NCBI RefSeq assembly: GCF_004332295.1 | Contig: NZ_RXLP01000023.1 | Coordinates: 1 to 64,000 of the forward strand | Length of the DNA stretch: 64,000 nt | Direction: 5' to 3' | Source of the DNA: Alloscardovia theropitheci | GTDB taxonomy: Bacteria; Actinomycetota; Actinomycetes; Actinomycetales; Bifidobacteriaceae | Shown: positions 17,964-26,080 of the stretch, one piece after another | How positions within the stretch are numbered: the first letter of the stretch is position 1 | Layout: each line of letters opens with the position of its first letter | Translations under genes and position numbers: made by a program | The notes under the pieces: generated by a model | Told to the model about the DNA's origin: nothing | The model's database searches: none | The model's input: the letters and a program-made list of their open reading frames with translations, nothing else

Positions 17964-19034
17964 ATGACCACAATGAAGGAAATATCCGCTTTAGCAGGAG
18001 TATCCGTATCCACTGTGTCTCTAGTCCTTAATAATCGTGATTCTGGCCGTGTCAATACACAGACAGCAGAACATATCCGTGCACTAGCCCATCAATTGGG
18101 TTATAAGCCAAATCAGATGGCAAGAAGCTTACGTACTAGCCGAACTCATATCCTTGGTTTCCTTAGTGATGAAGTTGCGACAACGCCTTATGCGGGAGCA
18201 ATGATTAGCGGTGCCCAAGATGCTGCAAGCCAGTATGGATATGTAATTATGACGGTCTCAACAGATAACGAAGCACAAGAGCGTCACGAGATAGCAGCTC
18301 TCGAACGTTACGGTGTAGATGGATTTTTCCTCGCAAAAATGTCTAATCGGCATTCACGCGTGCCAGAAAATTTAAGCGAATATCCTGTCGTGCTCGTTAA
18401 TTCTACATATGATTATTCTTCTGCGAAGAAAACTTCGATAGCGGGTGTTCCACGATACACCGGTATCGCACCAGACGAAAAACGTATTGGGTACGATGCC
18501 ACAAAACGACTTATTGATGCTGGTTGCACACGTATCGCATATATTGGATGCCATGAGCCAATGATTGCTGAAACGTTACGTTTCGAAGGTTACCAAGATG
18601 CTTTAAAAGATGCTCGCATTGAATATGATTCGAATCTATGTATCCAAGTAGGTAATAATACTCCCGCTTTACAGGCGGTTCATTCGTTAATAGATAAACA
18701 TCATCCCGATGGATTCTTCTGCTTTAACGATGCACGCGCGTGGTATGTCTATGACTGTGCAGCACGCCTCGGCCAAGAAATTGGTCGCGATATCCACATT
18801 GTCGGCGTTGATAATCACCGTGTATTAGCTGAAACGCTATCTCCGCAGCTTACGACCATTGAATTGCCCCACTATGAAATGGGGTATTGGGCAGCATGCA
18901 AACTTATCAGCATGATTGAGGAAAAAGATACACAGGATTTTGAGATACCTGATACCACAGCTCCTCTGCCATCACTTGATAACGATGGTGATGTGTTCAT
19001 ACAATGTGCTCTCATAGAAAAAGAATCCGTATAG
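17964..19034 (+). CDS. LacI-family regulator of the sucrose locus
   Basis: 356 residues. Helix-turn-helix MKEISALAGVSVSTVSLVLN at residues 4-23, hinge with YKPNQMARSLRTSRT, then a sugar-binding domain (TTPYAGAMISGAQDAASQYG; IGVDN-like HIVGVDNHRVLAE). AAAGGA precedes the ATG. It lies directly upstream of the symporter and sucrase, on the same strand, as in bifidobacterial cscR/scrR clusters. The 34-bp palindrome between it and the symporter is its likely target. The inducer is presumably sucrose or fructose; that is inference from context. Confidence 0.9.
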   Translation: MTTMKEISALAGVSVSTVSLVLNNRDSGRVNTQTAEHIRALAHQLGYKPNQMARSLRTSRTHILGFLSDEVATTPYAGAMISGAQDAASQYGYVIMTVSTDNEAQERHEIAALERYGVDGFFLAKMSNRHSRVPENLSEYPVVLVNSTYDYSSAKKTSIAGVPRYTGIAPDEKRIGYDATKRLIDAGCTRIAYIGCHEPMIAETLRFEGYQDALKDARIEYDSNLCIQVGNNTPALQAVHSLIDKHHPDGFFCFNDARAWYVYDCAARLGQEIGRDIHIVGVDNHRVLAETLSPQLTTIELPHYEMGYWAACKLISMIEEKDTQDFEIPDTTAPLPSLDNDGDVFIQCALIEKESV

Positions 19035-19155
19035 TTTTTTATCGCCACACGAACGTTGAATCACTACTCGATGCATCTCTATCATCAGCTAGCATCTCGG
19101 TTTAGCCGAAATATCCGGTAGATACATCATTTACTTCCTTAGCTTTAATACACGA

Positions 19156-19189
19156 CACGTCAATCGTTTGACGTCAAACGATTGACGTG
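19156..19189. promoter_or_regulatory. Perfect 34-bp palindrome: double LacI-type operator
   Basis: The 34 bases are exactly self-complementary about position 19172.5. They comprise two adjacent 14-base sites, GTCAATCGTTTGAC and its reverse complement GTCAAACGATTGAC, flanked by CAC and GTG. Each site is itself a near-palindrome centred on CG, like LacI-family operators. It overlaps the presumed -35 box of the symporter gene. Confidence 0.8.
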
Positions 19190-19210
19190 CTATTTTATAA
19201 GCGTTAACTA
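19182..19210 (+). promoter_or_regulatory. Promoter of the sucrose symporter and sucrase
   Basis: TTGACG (19182-19187), inside the palindrome, and TAACTA (19205-19210) are spaced by 17 bases. A second pair, TTGACG (19168-19173) with TATTTT (19191-19196), is also possible. Either would be blocked by repressor on the palindrome. Confidence 0.5.
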
Positions 19211-19287
19211 AATGAGCGACGATGTCATTAAGCACACCGCAGTTCATAGCTAACGAAAACGATAAAGTTCTAAGAATCGAGATAGCA

Positions 19288-20601
19288 ATGGTGCGTAAAA
19301 GTTTCGCCACATGGAAAAATCCATCATACTTGCAAAGTTCCTTCGGAATTTTCATGTTCTTCTGCTCATGGGGTATCTGGTGGTCATTCTTCCAACGTTG
19401 GCTTAATACTATTGGATTAAATGGCGCCGAAGTCGGTCAAATCTACTCCATCAATTCCCTCGCCACACTCATTATCATGTTTGCATATGGCGCTATTCAA
19501 GATCAGCTTGGTATTAAGCGCTATCTCGCTATCGCCATTTCCGCTATAGCTGCACTCATCGGACCATTTGTGCAGTTCATTTACTATCCAATGATCAACG
19601 CAGGTGGAACTATTCGTTTTATTGGAGCTCTCATTGGTTCAGTTGTTCTTTCCGCTGGATTCATGGCTGGATGTTCGCTTCTTGAAGCTCTTACAGAACG
19701 TTATTCTCGTAAATTCTCCTTTGAATACGGGCAATCTCGCGCATGGGGATCTTTTGGATACGCTATCGTCGCACTGATTGCAGGGCACGTTTTCAATGTC
19801 AACCCATTGATTAACTTCTGGATTGGATCCGTATTCGGACTCGCAATGCTTGCTATTTATGCTTTCTGGATTCCTACAGAACAGCGCGAAGAGCTTAAGA
19901 AGCAATCCGATCCACAAGCTACACCAACTAATCCTTCGCTTAAAGAAATGATTTCAGTTTTGGGGATGCCTACTTTATGGCTGTTGATTGTATTTACACT
20001 GCTTACTAATACTTTCTACACCGTATTTGACCAGCAAATGTTCCCAACCTTCTACACAAGTCTCTTCCCTACGGAAGAAATTGGTAATAGCACTTATTCC
20101 ACTCTCAACGGCATACAGGTATTTATCGAGTCTGCAATGATGGGTGTAGTCCCAATAATTATGCGTAAAATCGGCGTACGTAACTCTCTTCTTTTGGGAG
20201 CATTCATTATGTTCGCACGTATCGGACTGTGTGGAGTATTCCACGATCCAATTAGCATCTCAATTGTAAAACTCTTCCACTCGATTGAAGTACCTCTGTT
20301 TATCCTCCCAGTGTTCCGTTACTTCACATTGCATTTTGATACGAAACTTTCTGCAACGTTATACATGGTTGGATTCCAAATTGCTTCTCAGGTAGGCCAA
20401 GTCGTATTCTCCACTCCTCTGGGAGCTTTGCACGACCGTTTAGGCGATCGCCCTACATTCTTAACTATTTCCTTCATCGTTCTTATTGCATTAATCTATG
20501 GATTCTTCATCATCAAGAAGGATGATCAGGAAGTTGGCGGTGATCCATTCTATACTGATAAGCAGCTAGCAGCTATGAAAGAATCAGCACAAAACGCTTA
20601 A
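19288..20601 (+). CDS. cscB: Sucrose:proton symporter, LacY/CscB family
   Basis: 437 residues from MVRKSFATWKNPSYLQSSFG. Oligosaccharide:H+ symporter of the major facilitator superfamily with 12 membrane segments. The N-terminal WKNPSY and FFCSWGIWWSFF, then the MFAYGAIQDQLGIKRYL loop between helices 2 and 3, fit the LacY/CscB group. The open frame extends to ATG 19222, but the family begins near the WKNP motif, so I take the shorter form; its ribosome site is weak. Between a LacI regulator and a sucrase 35 bases downstream, so sucrose is the likely substrate. Confidence 0.88.
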   Translation: MVRKSFATWKNPSYLQSSFGIFMFFCSWGIWWSFFQRWLNTIGLNGAEVGQIYSINSLATLIIMFAYGAIQDQLGIKRYLAIAISAIAALIGPFVQFIYYPMINAGGTIRFIGALIGSVVLSAGFMAGCSLLEALTERYSRKFSFEYGQSRAWGSFGYAIVALIAGHVFNVNPLINFWIGSVFGLAMLAIYAFWIPTEQREELKKQSDPQATPTNPSLKEMISVLGMPTLWLLIVFTLLTNTFYTVFDQQMFPTFYTSLFPTEEIGNSTYSTLNGIQVFIESAMMGVVPIIMRKIGVRNSLLLGAFIMFARIGLCGVFHDPISISIVKLFHSIEVPLFILPVFRYFTLHFDTKLSATLYMVGFQIASQVGQVVFSTPLGALHDRLGDRPTFLTISFIVLIALIYGFFIIKKDDQEVGGDPFYTDKQLAAMKESAQNA

Positions 20602-20636
20602 ACCACTTCATTTCTCTCATCGTTGAAAGGAAAATT

Positions 20637-22193
20637 ATGACCACCTTCATCCCTAATGAACCCGTCATTCACAGCATCGCTAATCATGCCGCTGAACTCG
20701 AGCGTGCTGAACAAGGCGTAGCTCAGCTTGAAGCACAGCGAAATAACCGCTGGTATCCAAAGTTCCATATCGCTTCAAATGGTGGATGGATTAATGATCC
20801 AAATGGTCTTTGCTATTACAAAGGTCGTTGGCATGTCTTTTACCAGCTTCACCCATATGGAACTCAATGGGGACCAATGCATTGGGGCCATGTATCTTCG
20901 TCCGACATGATTGATTGGCGTCGTGAGCCAATTGCATTCGCGCCTAGCTTAGAGGAAGAGAAGCATGGTGTCTTTTCCGGTTCTGCTGTTATCGGTGATG
21001 ACGGCAATATCCGCTTCTACTACACAGGTCACCGTTGGTCAAACGGTACAGATAACACAGGTGGCGATTGGCAAGTTCAAATGCTTGCAGAACCTGATGA
21101 TGATTCGCTCAATACCTTTACTAAGCGAGGCATGATTATTGATTGTCCACTAGATCAGGTCGATCACCACTATCGTGACCCAAAGGTATGGAAGACCGGC
21201 GACACATGGTATATGACCTTCGGTGTTTCTTCTAAGGAAAAACGCGGTCAGATGTGGCTATTTAATTCCACTGATATGGTCCACTGGAATTATGAACGAG
21301 TACTTTTCGAGCATCCTGATCCAAATGTCTTTATGCTCGAATGCCCAGACTTCTTCCCTATTAAGGATGCTCAGGGTAACGAAAAATGGGTTATCGGATT
21401 CTCAGCTATGGGCACGAAAGCTAGTGGCTACATGAATCGAAATGTCAACAATGCTGGATACATGATTGGTACTTGGACCCCTGGAGAATCATTCAAGCCA
21501 GAAACGGAATTCCGCTTGTGGGATTGGGGTCATAATTATTATGCTCCACAATCCTTTAATGATGGTCATCGCCAAATTGTTTACGGATGGATGAGCCCAT
21601 TTGCTGAACCAATTCCGATGCACGATGATGGCTGGTGCGGAAACCTAACTCTTCCTCGCGAAATTACTTTAGGCTCCGACGGTGATCTCTATACGGCTCC
21701 GGTACGAGAGATGGAAGATTTACGCATTGATACTCAAGACTTATCAACTGAACCTCTCAAAGCTAATGAAACTAGAATTCTTGCACAAGACGGTGAAGCT
21801 GTAGAGCTTGAAGTAAGTATCGATTTGTCTACAACCACAGCCGAGCGTACAGGCGTAAAGGTACACGCTACCCCAGATGGCACTTACACATATATCGCAT
21901 ATGACCAGCAGACACAGCGCGTTATCATTGACCGTCAAGCAGCTTATGCAGGTGATCGAGGTTATCGTGCAACTCCCGTCAGCGACGCTGAGGTAGCAAG
22001 TGGAAAACTTGATTTACGTATCTACGTTGATCGTGGATGTGTTGAAGTATATATTAACGGCGGCAAGCAGGCGATGAGTTCGTATAGCTATGCTGGTGAA
22101 GGACCTCGCTCAATCGAATTGATGAGTGAATCAGGTGAAACCCATTACTCTACTGTTCGCCTTCATAATCTCAAATCCATTGGATTAGAGTAA
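20637..22193 (+). CDS. cscA: Beta-fructofuranosidase (sucrase), GH32
   Basis: 518 residues, intracellular (no signal peptide). Splits sucrose, and perhaps short fructo-oligosaccharides, to glucose or shorter chains and fructose. The nucleophile Asp54 is in WINDPNG, the RDP motif is at 180-182 and the acid/base Glu235 is in ECPDFF. The five-bladed propeller covers about 40-350 and the beta-sandwich the rest. AAAGGAAA stands 5 bases before the ATG. It shares an operon with the symporter. The fructose released would be used by the PfkB kinase at 49878. Confidence 0.95.
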   Translation: MTTFIPNEPVIHSIANHAAELERAEQGVAQLEAQRNNRWYPKFHIASNGGWINDPNGLCYYKGRWHVFYQLHPYGTQWGPMHWGHVSSSDMIDWRREPIAFAPSLEEEKHGVFSGSAVIGDDGNIRFYYTGHRWSNGTDNTGGDWQVQMLAEPDDDSLNTFTKRGMIIDCPLDQVDHHYRDPKVWKTGDTWYMTFGVSSKEKRGQMWLFNSTDMVHWNYERVLFEHPDPNVFMLECPDFFPIKDAQGNEKWVIGFSAMGTKASGYMNRNVNNAGYMIGTWTPGESFKPETEFRLWDWGHNYYAPQSFNDGHRQIVYGWMSPFAEPIPMHDDGWCGNLTLPREITLGSDGDLYTAPVREMEDLRIDTQDLSTEPLKANETRILAQDGEAVELEVSIDLSTTTAERTGVKVHATPDGTYTYIAYDQQTQRVIIDRQAAYAGDRGYRATPVSDAEVASGKLDLRIYVDRGCVEVYINGGKQAMSSYSYAGEGPRSIELMSESGETHYSTVRLHNLKSIGLE

Positions 22194-22215
22194 TTATTTA
22201 TTGAACTTCCACTCT

Positions 22216-22254
22216 ATTGGGTCTGACACGTCACGACGTCAGACCCAATTTTAT
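22216..22254 (+). terminator. Terminator of the sucrose operon
   Basis: ATTGGGTCTGAC (22216-22227) and GTCAGACCCAAT (22238-22249) make a 12-bp stem, followed by TTTTAT. Confidence 0.85.
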
Positions 22255-22318
22255 ATCTCGCGTTTCTTCTGTTGCCCCAACTATCACAATATTCAGCTCA
22301 GTGAGTATCGTACCAAGT

Positions 22319-22849
22319 ATGAAGAGAAAGAAAGAATCATCAACTGCAGCAACTGCTGCACTTCAATTCGTCACGGATGCGCATTGTGAATTCACCACAT
22401 ACACATACGAGCATAATTCAGACCATATGGAGGAAGGTTTTGGTCTTGAAGGTGCTGCTCAGCTTGATGTACAGTCTGAGCAAATTTTTAAAACTCTTCT
22501 TATAGATATTGGTGAGCGTCCAGGACACGATTTAGCTACATGCATTGTTCCTGTCACCGGTCACCTTAATCTTAAAGCCGCAGCTGCCGCTTGCGGGGTC
22601 AAAAAAGCACAAATGGCTACTCCACAGGTAGCTGAACGTCAGACAGGGTATGTGGTAGGAGGAATTTCTCCTTTTGGGCAAAAAATTTCTCATCCAACAG
22701 TTATTGACGAAAGCGCCTTAGAATTTGAAGAGATTCTCGTTTCGGGAGGCCGTCGAGGTTTGAGTATCGGACTCAACCCGCTTGACCTTATCGACCTACT
22801 TGATGCTAAAATTGCACCTATTGCTGCTGAAGGAAGCCACCCAAGGTAA
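22319..22849 (+). CDS. YbaK/EbsC-type aminoacyl-tRNA deacylase
   Basis: 176 residues from MKRKKESSTAATAALQFV. It belongs to the YbaK/ProX editing family; Cys-tRNA(Pro) deacylase activity is the usual role. Characteristic stretches are EQIFKTLLIDI, CIVPVTGHLNLKAAAAACG, KKAQMATPQVAERQTGYVVG and GGISPFGQK, with the conserved Lys in the IFKTL motif. Earlier in-frame starts at 22217 and 22301 run into the sucrase terminator, so I take ATG 22319, which lacks a strong ribosome site. Confidence 0.88.
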   Translation: MKRKKESSTAATAALQFVTDAHCEFTTYTYEHNSDHMEEGFGLEGAAQLDVQSEQIFKTLLIDIGERPGHDLATCIVPVTGHLNLKAAAAACGVKKAQMATPQVAERQTGYVVGGISPFGQKISHPTVIDESALEFEEILVSGGRRGLSIGLNPLDLIDLLDAKIAPIAAEGSHPR

Positions 22850-22935
22850 AGAGTAGAACCCTTTACTGAGTAAATGGCGACACCAGTAGTCAACAAGAAA
22901 ATATTGAGCATTCATAAGAAGCAAAGAAGGTAATT

Positions 22936-23895
22936 ATGACTCGCATTCTTCCTCCATGGGTGGGAAATGAATACACGATACACGCGGGCGAATATACTGC
23001 AATCGTTACTGAACAGGGTGCAGGATTAGAGCGTCTCGAATGGGCCGGTAAAGAGATTACCGTTCCATTCAACCCGCATGGTCCTGTATCTGCATGTAGT
23101 GGACAGATTCTCATCCCTTACCCTAATCGTATCGAGGATGGAGAATATGAATTTGAGGGCCACACATACCGCTTCCCTATTGACGAACATGAGCGCAACA
23201 ATTCCATCCATGGACTTGGCTATCGTACCGCATGGAAGTTAGAAGCACTCACTTCGCACAGCGTAACGCTTACTTGGCGTACACCAAATTTGGCATGTTA
23301 CCCATTTGACGTATTTGTAACTGTCACTTATAGCCTTGATTCTGAAACTGGATTAAGCATCACAATTGATGCTTATAATAACGGATCAACTAATGCTCCA
23401 TGGGCTTTGGCTACTCATCCTTGGCTTGCAAATGGTCGTCACAGTGAAACGACTGAAGAGATGGATGCCGATAATGGTGCATGCCGTCTGACTATTCCAG
23501 CCAGTACACATGTTCAGGTTAACGATCGTCTTCTTCCTGTTGGCCTTGAACCTGTGGAAGGGACTCGTTATGATTTGCGCAATGGCGATCCTATAGGTGA
23601 TCAGTCCTTTGATGATGCATGGACAGATCTTGACCATGATGCAGACGGTAATGTCTCCGCTATCTTTACCCGCCCTGACGGTATAGAAGTTACTATCACG
23701 GGAGACGAAACAGTCACATCATTCCAGGTATGCAACGGGTATGGCTGGGATAGCGCAAAGAAACCGGCTGGTGTTGCGGTAGAACCACAAACAGCTTATG
23801 CAAACGCATTCCGAAGTGGCAAAGACTTAATCGTCATTAAGCCAGGCGAAAGCAGCGTAACGAACTTACGCTACAGCACGCGTCAAATAAATTAA
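22936..23895 (+). CDS. Aldose 1-epimerase family protein
   Basis: 319 residues, GalM-like beta-sandwich. Interconverts anomers of an aldose. Conserved stretches are GPVSACSGQILIPYPNRIED, a substrate-binding His in NNSIHGLGYR, ATHPWLANG and, near the end, GVAVEPQTAYANAF with the catalytic Glu. AAGAAGG lies 6 bases before the ATG. It is not in an obvious operon. Galactose or glucose are likely substrates; hexose-6-phosphate or other specificities cannot be ruled out. Confidence 0.88.
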   Translation: MTRILPPWVGNEYTIHAGEYTAIVTEQGAGLERLEWAGKEITVPFNPHGPVSACSGQILIPYPNRIEDGEYEFEGHTYRFPIDEHERNNSIHGLGYRTAWKLEALTSHSVTLTWRTPNLACYPFDVFVTVTYSLDSETGLSITIDAYNNGSTNAPWALATHPWLANGRHSETTEEMDADNGACRLTIPASTHVQVNDRLLPVGLEPVEGTRYDLRNGDPIGDQSFDDAWTDLDHDADGNVSAIFTRPDGIEVTITGDETVTSFQVCNGYGWDSAKKPAGVAVEPQTAYANAFRSGKDLIVIKPGESSVTNLRYSTRQIN

Positions 23896-23999
23896 TAGGT
23901 ACTCAATTGCCACATATTGTACGGGAAGAATGTGCGGTCTTATTTTACGCATTAAGTCACTCGTACGCATATGCGCAAATCGCGAAATAGAGACATCAT

Positions 24000-24029
24000 T
24001 TGCTCCCCGTCTGGTGCATGTGAGATACT
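24000..24029 (+). promoter_or_regulatory. Promoter of the bL37-like gene
   Basis: TTGCTC (24000-24005) and GATACT (24024-24029) with an 18-base spacer, 35 bases before the start codon. Confidence 0.5.
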
Positions 24030-24063
24030 CTATAAGGTAATTTTCAAGCTAAAGGAGTTTACC

Positions 24064-24138
24064 ATGGGTAAGCGTGGACGCATGCGTCGTGAGCGCCGTA
24101 AGAAGGCTGCAAATCACGGCAAGAGGCCAAATACTTAA
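24064..24138 (+). CDS. Tiny basic ribosomal protein, bL37-like
   Basis: 24 residues, MGKRGRMRRERRKKAANHGK then RPNT. Nearly all Lys/Arg in the first half, with the ANHGKRPN end that I recall from the actinobacterial 50S protein bL37. It has its own promoter, an AAAGGAG 8 bases before the ATG and a strong terminator, all signs of a real, expressed gene. Not among open reading frames of ordinary length, so easily missed. Family naming is from memory of bL37 and is less sure than the gene itself. Confidence 0.8.
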   Translation: MGKRGRMRRERRKKAANHGKRPNT

Positions 24139-24169
24139 GCCTCACTGATTAATTTCAGTAGCAATACTT

Positions 24170-24206
24170 AAAAGGGATTTCCTCGTATGAGGAAATCCCT
24201 TTTGCT
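24170..24206 (+). terminator. Strong terminator of the bL37-like gene
   Basis: A 15-bp perfect stem, AAAAGGGATTTCCTC and GAGGAAATCCCTTTT, with a GTAT loop and a GCTTTTA tail. Confidence 0.9.
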
Positions 24207-24288
24207 TTTATATATTGATTCAATTGATTTATATAACGACACACACATACATAATAATCAGCTCATCTGCTCGCTCATCAGAAACGAA

Positions 24289-24585
24289 TTAATCACACAA
24301 ACAGTCCATGCACTCACGAAGGCGCTCATATAGAGCCTCGGGAGCGTTCTCTGGACGCAAGCAATCCTTAATTGCCTTAATAATCTCACGTTCACTTTTA
24401 TCACAGCTTGTCTCAGGATCAAAGCAAGCAGAAATCGTCTCATAAGAGATTCGTGTACATGTCTGTGTCGCGTCCGAATAATTTTCTATATCCACGTGTG
24501 TATACCTATTAACGCGTACAGAAGCACCGCAATTATAATTTCGTGATACCTTAACTACACGATTTTGTCGTACATAGCTACTCAT
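24289..24585 (-). CDS. Small Cys-rich protein next to the ECF sigma factor; possible RsrA-like anti-sigma factor
   Basis: 98 residues with seven Cys: one near residue 19, one near 43, four spaced between 54 and 94, and a CMDCLCD end. GGGGGAAAT precedes the ATG, so it is probably translated. It lies about 100 bases downstream of the sigma gene, where actinobacteria keep the mycothiol-system anti-sigma factor RsrA. The tail IKAIKDCLRPENAPEALYER resembles the end of RsrA (Cys, then a Pro-x-x-Leu helix). The classic HxxxCxxC zinc motif is not seen. A redox-sensing anti-sigma role is a guess from position and Cys content. Confidence 0.6.
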   Translation of the reverse strand: MSSYVRQNRVVKVSRNYNCGASVRVNRYTHVDIENYSDATQTCTRISYETISACFDPETSCDKSEREIIKAIKDCLRPENAPEALYERLRECMDCLCD

Positions 24586-24682
24586 ATTTCCCCCAGAATA
24601 TTTCCCTATCTTCTATAACTTATCTCGCATACCTTTTATTGCAGTATTGTCAGAGCTTTCTCACTCGGCATAAAACTCGGAC

Positions 24683-25270
24683 TTATTTCTTGTCAGGTTG
24701 CGCTGAGCTAAATCCTCGTTCTTGCGCATACTTTTCTAGTTCCTTTTTTAGCTGGGAACGCGCACGGTTCAATCTGCTCATAACTGTCCCGATTTTTATC
24801 CCCTGCTCAGCCGCAATTTGAGCATAACTTTTACCATCAATAGCAGCCGAGATAAATACTTCTCGTCGCTCAGGCGACAAATTATCTAATGCTGTGAGAA
24901 TTTCTGACGGAGCAAAGCTATCCATAAACGTTTGCTCCGCGGATTTTAATTCTTCGGAAGAATGTTCAGACGCCGCATAAATATCCCAGTCGTCATATTC
25001 TCCTGTGCTCGTATTTGCCCGTTGCGGGCGACGCTTGGACTTGTTGTATTGATTGAAATACAAGTTTCTTTCAATCGTTGTCATCCATGCCGCAAAATTC
25101 GTACCCTGCTCAAACGAATCGTAATTTTTGAATCCACGCTCGAACGTGTCTTGTACCAAGTCTTGCGCATCATCAGGGTTATTTGTCAGTTTCATCGCAA
25201 AACGATAAAGCTGATCTACGATAGGCATAGCTTGCTTCTCGAACTGTTTGCGTCGCTCGTTCATTGTCAT
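24683..25270 (-). CDS. ECF-type RNA polymerase sigma factor, SigH/SigR-like
   Basis: 195 residues from MTMNERRKQFEKQAMPIVDQ. Region 2 reads LYRFAMKLTNNPDDAQDLVQ then DTFERGFKNYDSFEQGTNF and AAWMTTIERNLYFNQYNK, very close to SigR/SigH of actinobacteria. Region 4 reads LSPERREVFISAAIDGKSYA and IAAEQGIKIGTVMSRLNRAR. In that group the sigma factor drives the thiol-oxidative stress response and is held by a zinc anti-sigma factor. No ribosome site stands before the ATG; only 30 bases separate it from the divergent exonuclease gene. Confidence 0.9.
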   Translation of the reverse strand: MTMNERRKQFEKQAMPIVDQLYRFAMKLTNNPDDAQDLVQDTFERGFKNYDSFEQGTNFAAWMTTIERNLYFNQYNKSKRRPQRANTSTGEYDDWDIYAASEHSSEELKSAEQTFMDSFAPSEILTALDNLSPERREVFISAAIDGKSYAQIAAEQGIKIGTVMSRLNRARSQLKKELEKYAQERGFSSAQPDKK

Positions 25271-25300
25271 AGGTCTTATTGTTGCATGATAATAATACGC

Positions 25301-26080
25301 ATGACGCAATTATTGGACACTCTGAGCATAATTCCCACACAAAGTATGGATTGTCCCCTTTCGAAGAGCTATCTACTCGGCTTCGATACGGAGACTACAG
25401 GGACAACTTATGGGAAAGATGCTATTGTTTCTGCTTGTCTTGTTTTGCGCAACCCCGCCACAGGTTATGAAGCAGATATCACAAGTTATTGGGAGATTAA
25501 TCCTCGTATACCTATGAATCCTATGGCTTCACGGGTTAATGGATTTACCACTGAATATCTGACTGAACATGGTATGGATCAAGAAGTTGCTATTACCGAG
25601 ATTTCGGAAATAATCGTTGCCGCACAGCTCAAAAATATTCCATTATTGGCTTACAACGCGCCTTTTGATGTATCGATGTTGAACGCCGATTTGAAGAAAA
25701 TTGGTTCAGCTCCATTAGATACATTAATGCGCGATAATGATGTCGATAATTTCTTAAGCACCACTGAGCGCGAGCTGCTCATCGTTGACCCTCTTGTTAT
25801 TGATCGAGCAGTAAGCAAGCGTACAGGTTCACGCAAACTTATTGATACTACCTTCTATTATGGTGTGCAGCCTCATGGGAATTTCCATAATGCCGTAGCT
25901 GATACTACTGCTGCTGTAGATCTCATTGAACCTATCACGCGTTTGTATCCTCAAGCCGCATCTATTAGACTTGAAAATCTCATGTCTTTCCAACGCGAAA
26001 GTTACACTAGCTGGAAAGACAATTTTAATGAATACTTAAAAACACAAGGTCGTTCACTTATTCAAGGAAGCTGGTTGTGA
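25301..26080 (+). CDS. DnaQ-like 3'-5' exonuclease domain protein
   Basis: 259 residues from MTQLLDTLSII; another ATG at 25346 (MDCPLSKSYLLGFDTET) is closer to the domain start. DEDDh exonuclease motifs are complete: FDTETTG (Exo I), NAPFDVSML (Exo II) and HNAVADTTAAVDLI (Exo III with His and Asp). This matches the epsilon-subunit family of stand-alone actinobacterial exonucleases used in replication proofreading or repair. It overlaps the next gene by a base (TGATG), so the two are co-translated. Which pathway it serves is not shown by the sequence. Confidence 0.88.
   Translation: MTQLLDTLSIIPTQSMDCPLSKSYLLGFDTETTGTTYGKDAIVSACLVLRNPATGYEADITSYWEINPRIPMNPMASRVNGFTTEYLTEHGMDQEVAITEISEIIVAAQLKNIPLLAYNAPFDVSMLNADLKKIGSAPLDTLMRDNDVDNFLSTTERELLIVDPLVIDRAVSKRTGSRKLIDTTFYYGVQPHGNFHNAVADTTAAVDLIEPITRLYPQAASIRLENLMSFQRESYTSWKDNFNEYLKTQGRSLIQGSWL

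Noticed and set aside
22874-22933. 19-codon frame MATPVVNKKILSIHKKQRR directly upstream of the aldose epimerase gene
   Set aside because: It is basic and ends two bases before the next ATG, like a leader peptide, but has no ribosome site of its own and overlaps that of the next gene. Chance is the simpler explanation.
24962-25300. 5' extension of the exonuclease frame
   Set aside because: It runs antisense through the sigma factor gene; the conserved exonuclease motifs all lie after 25301.
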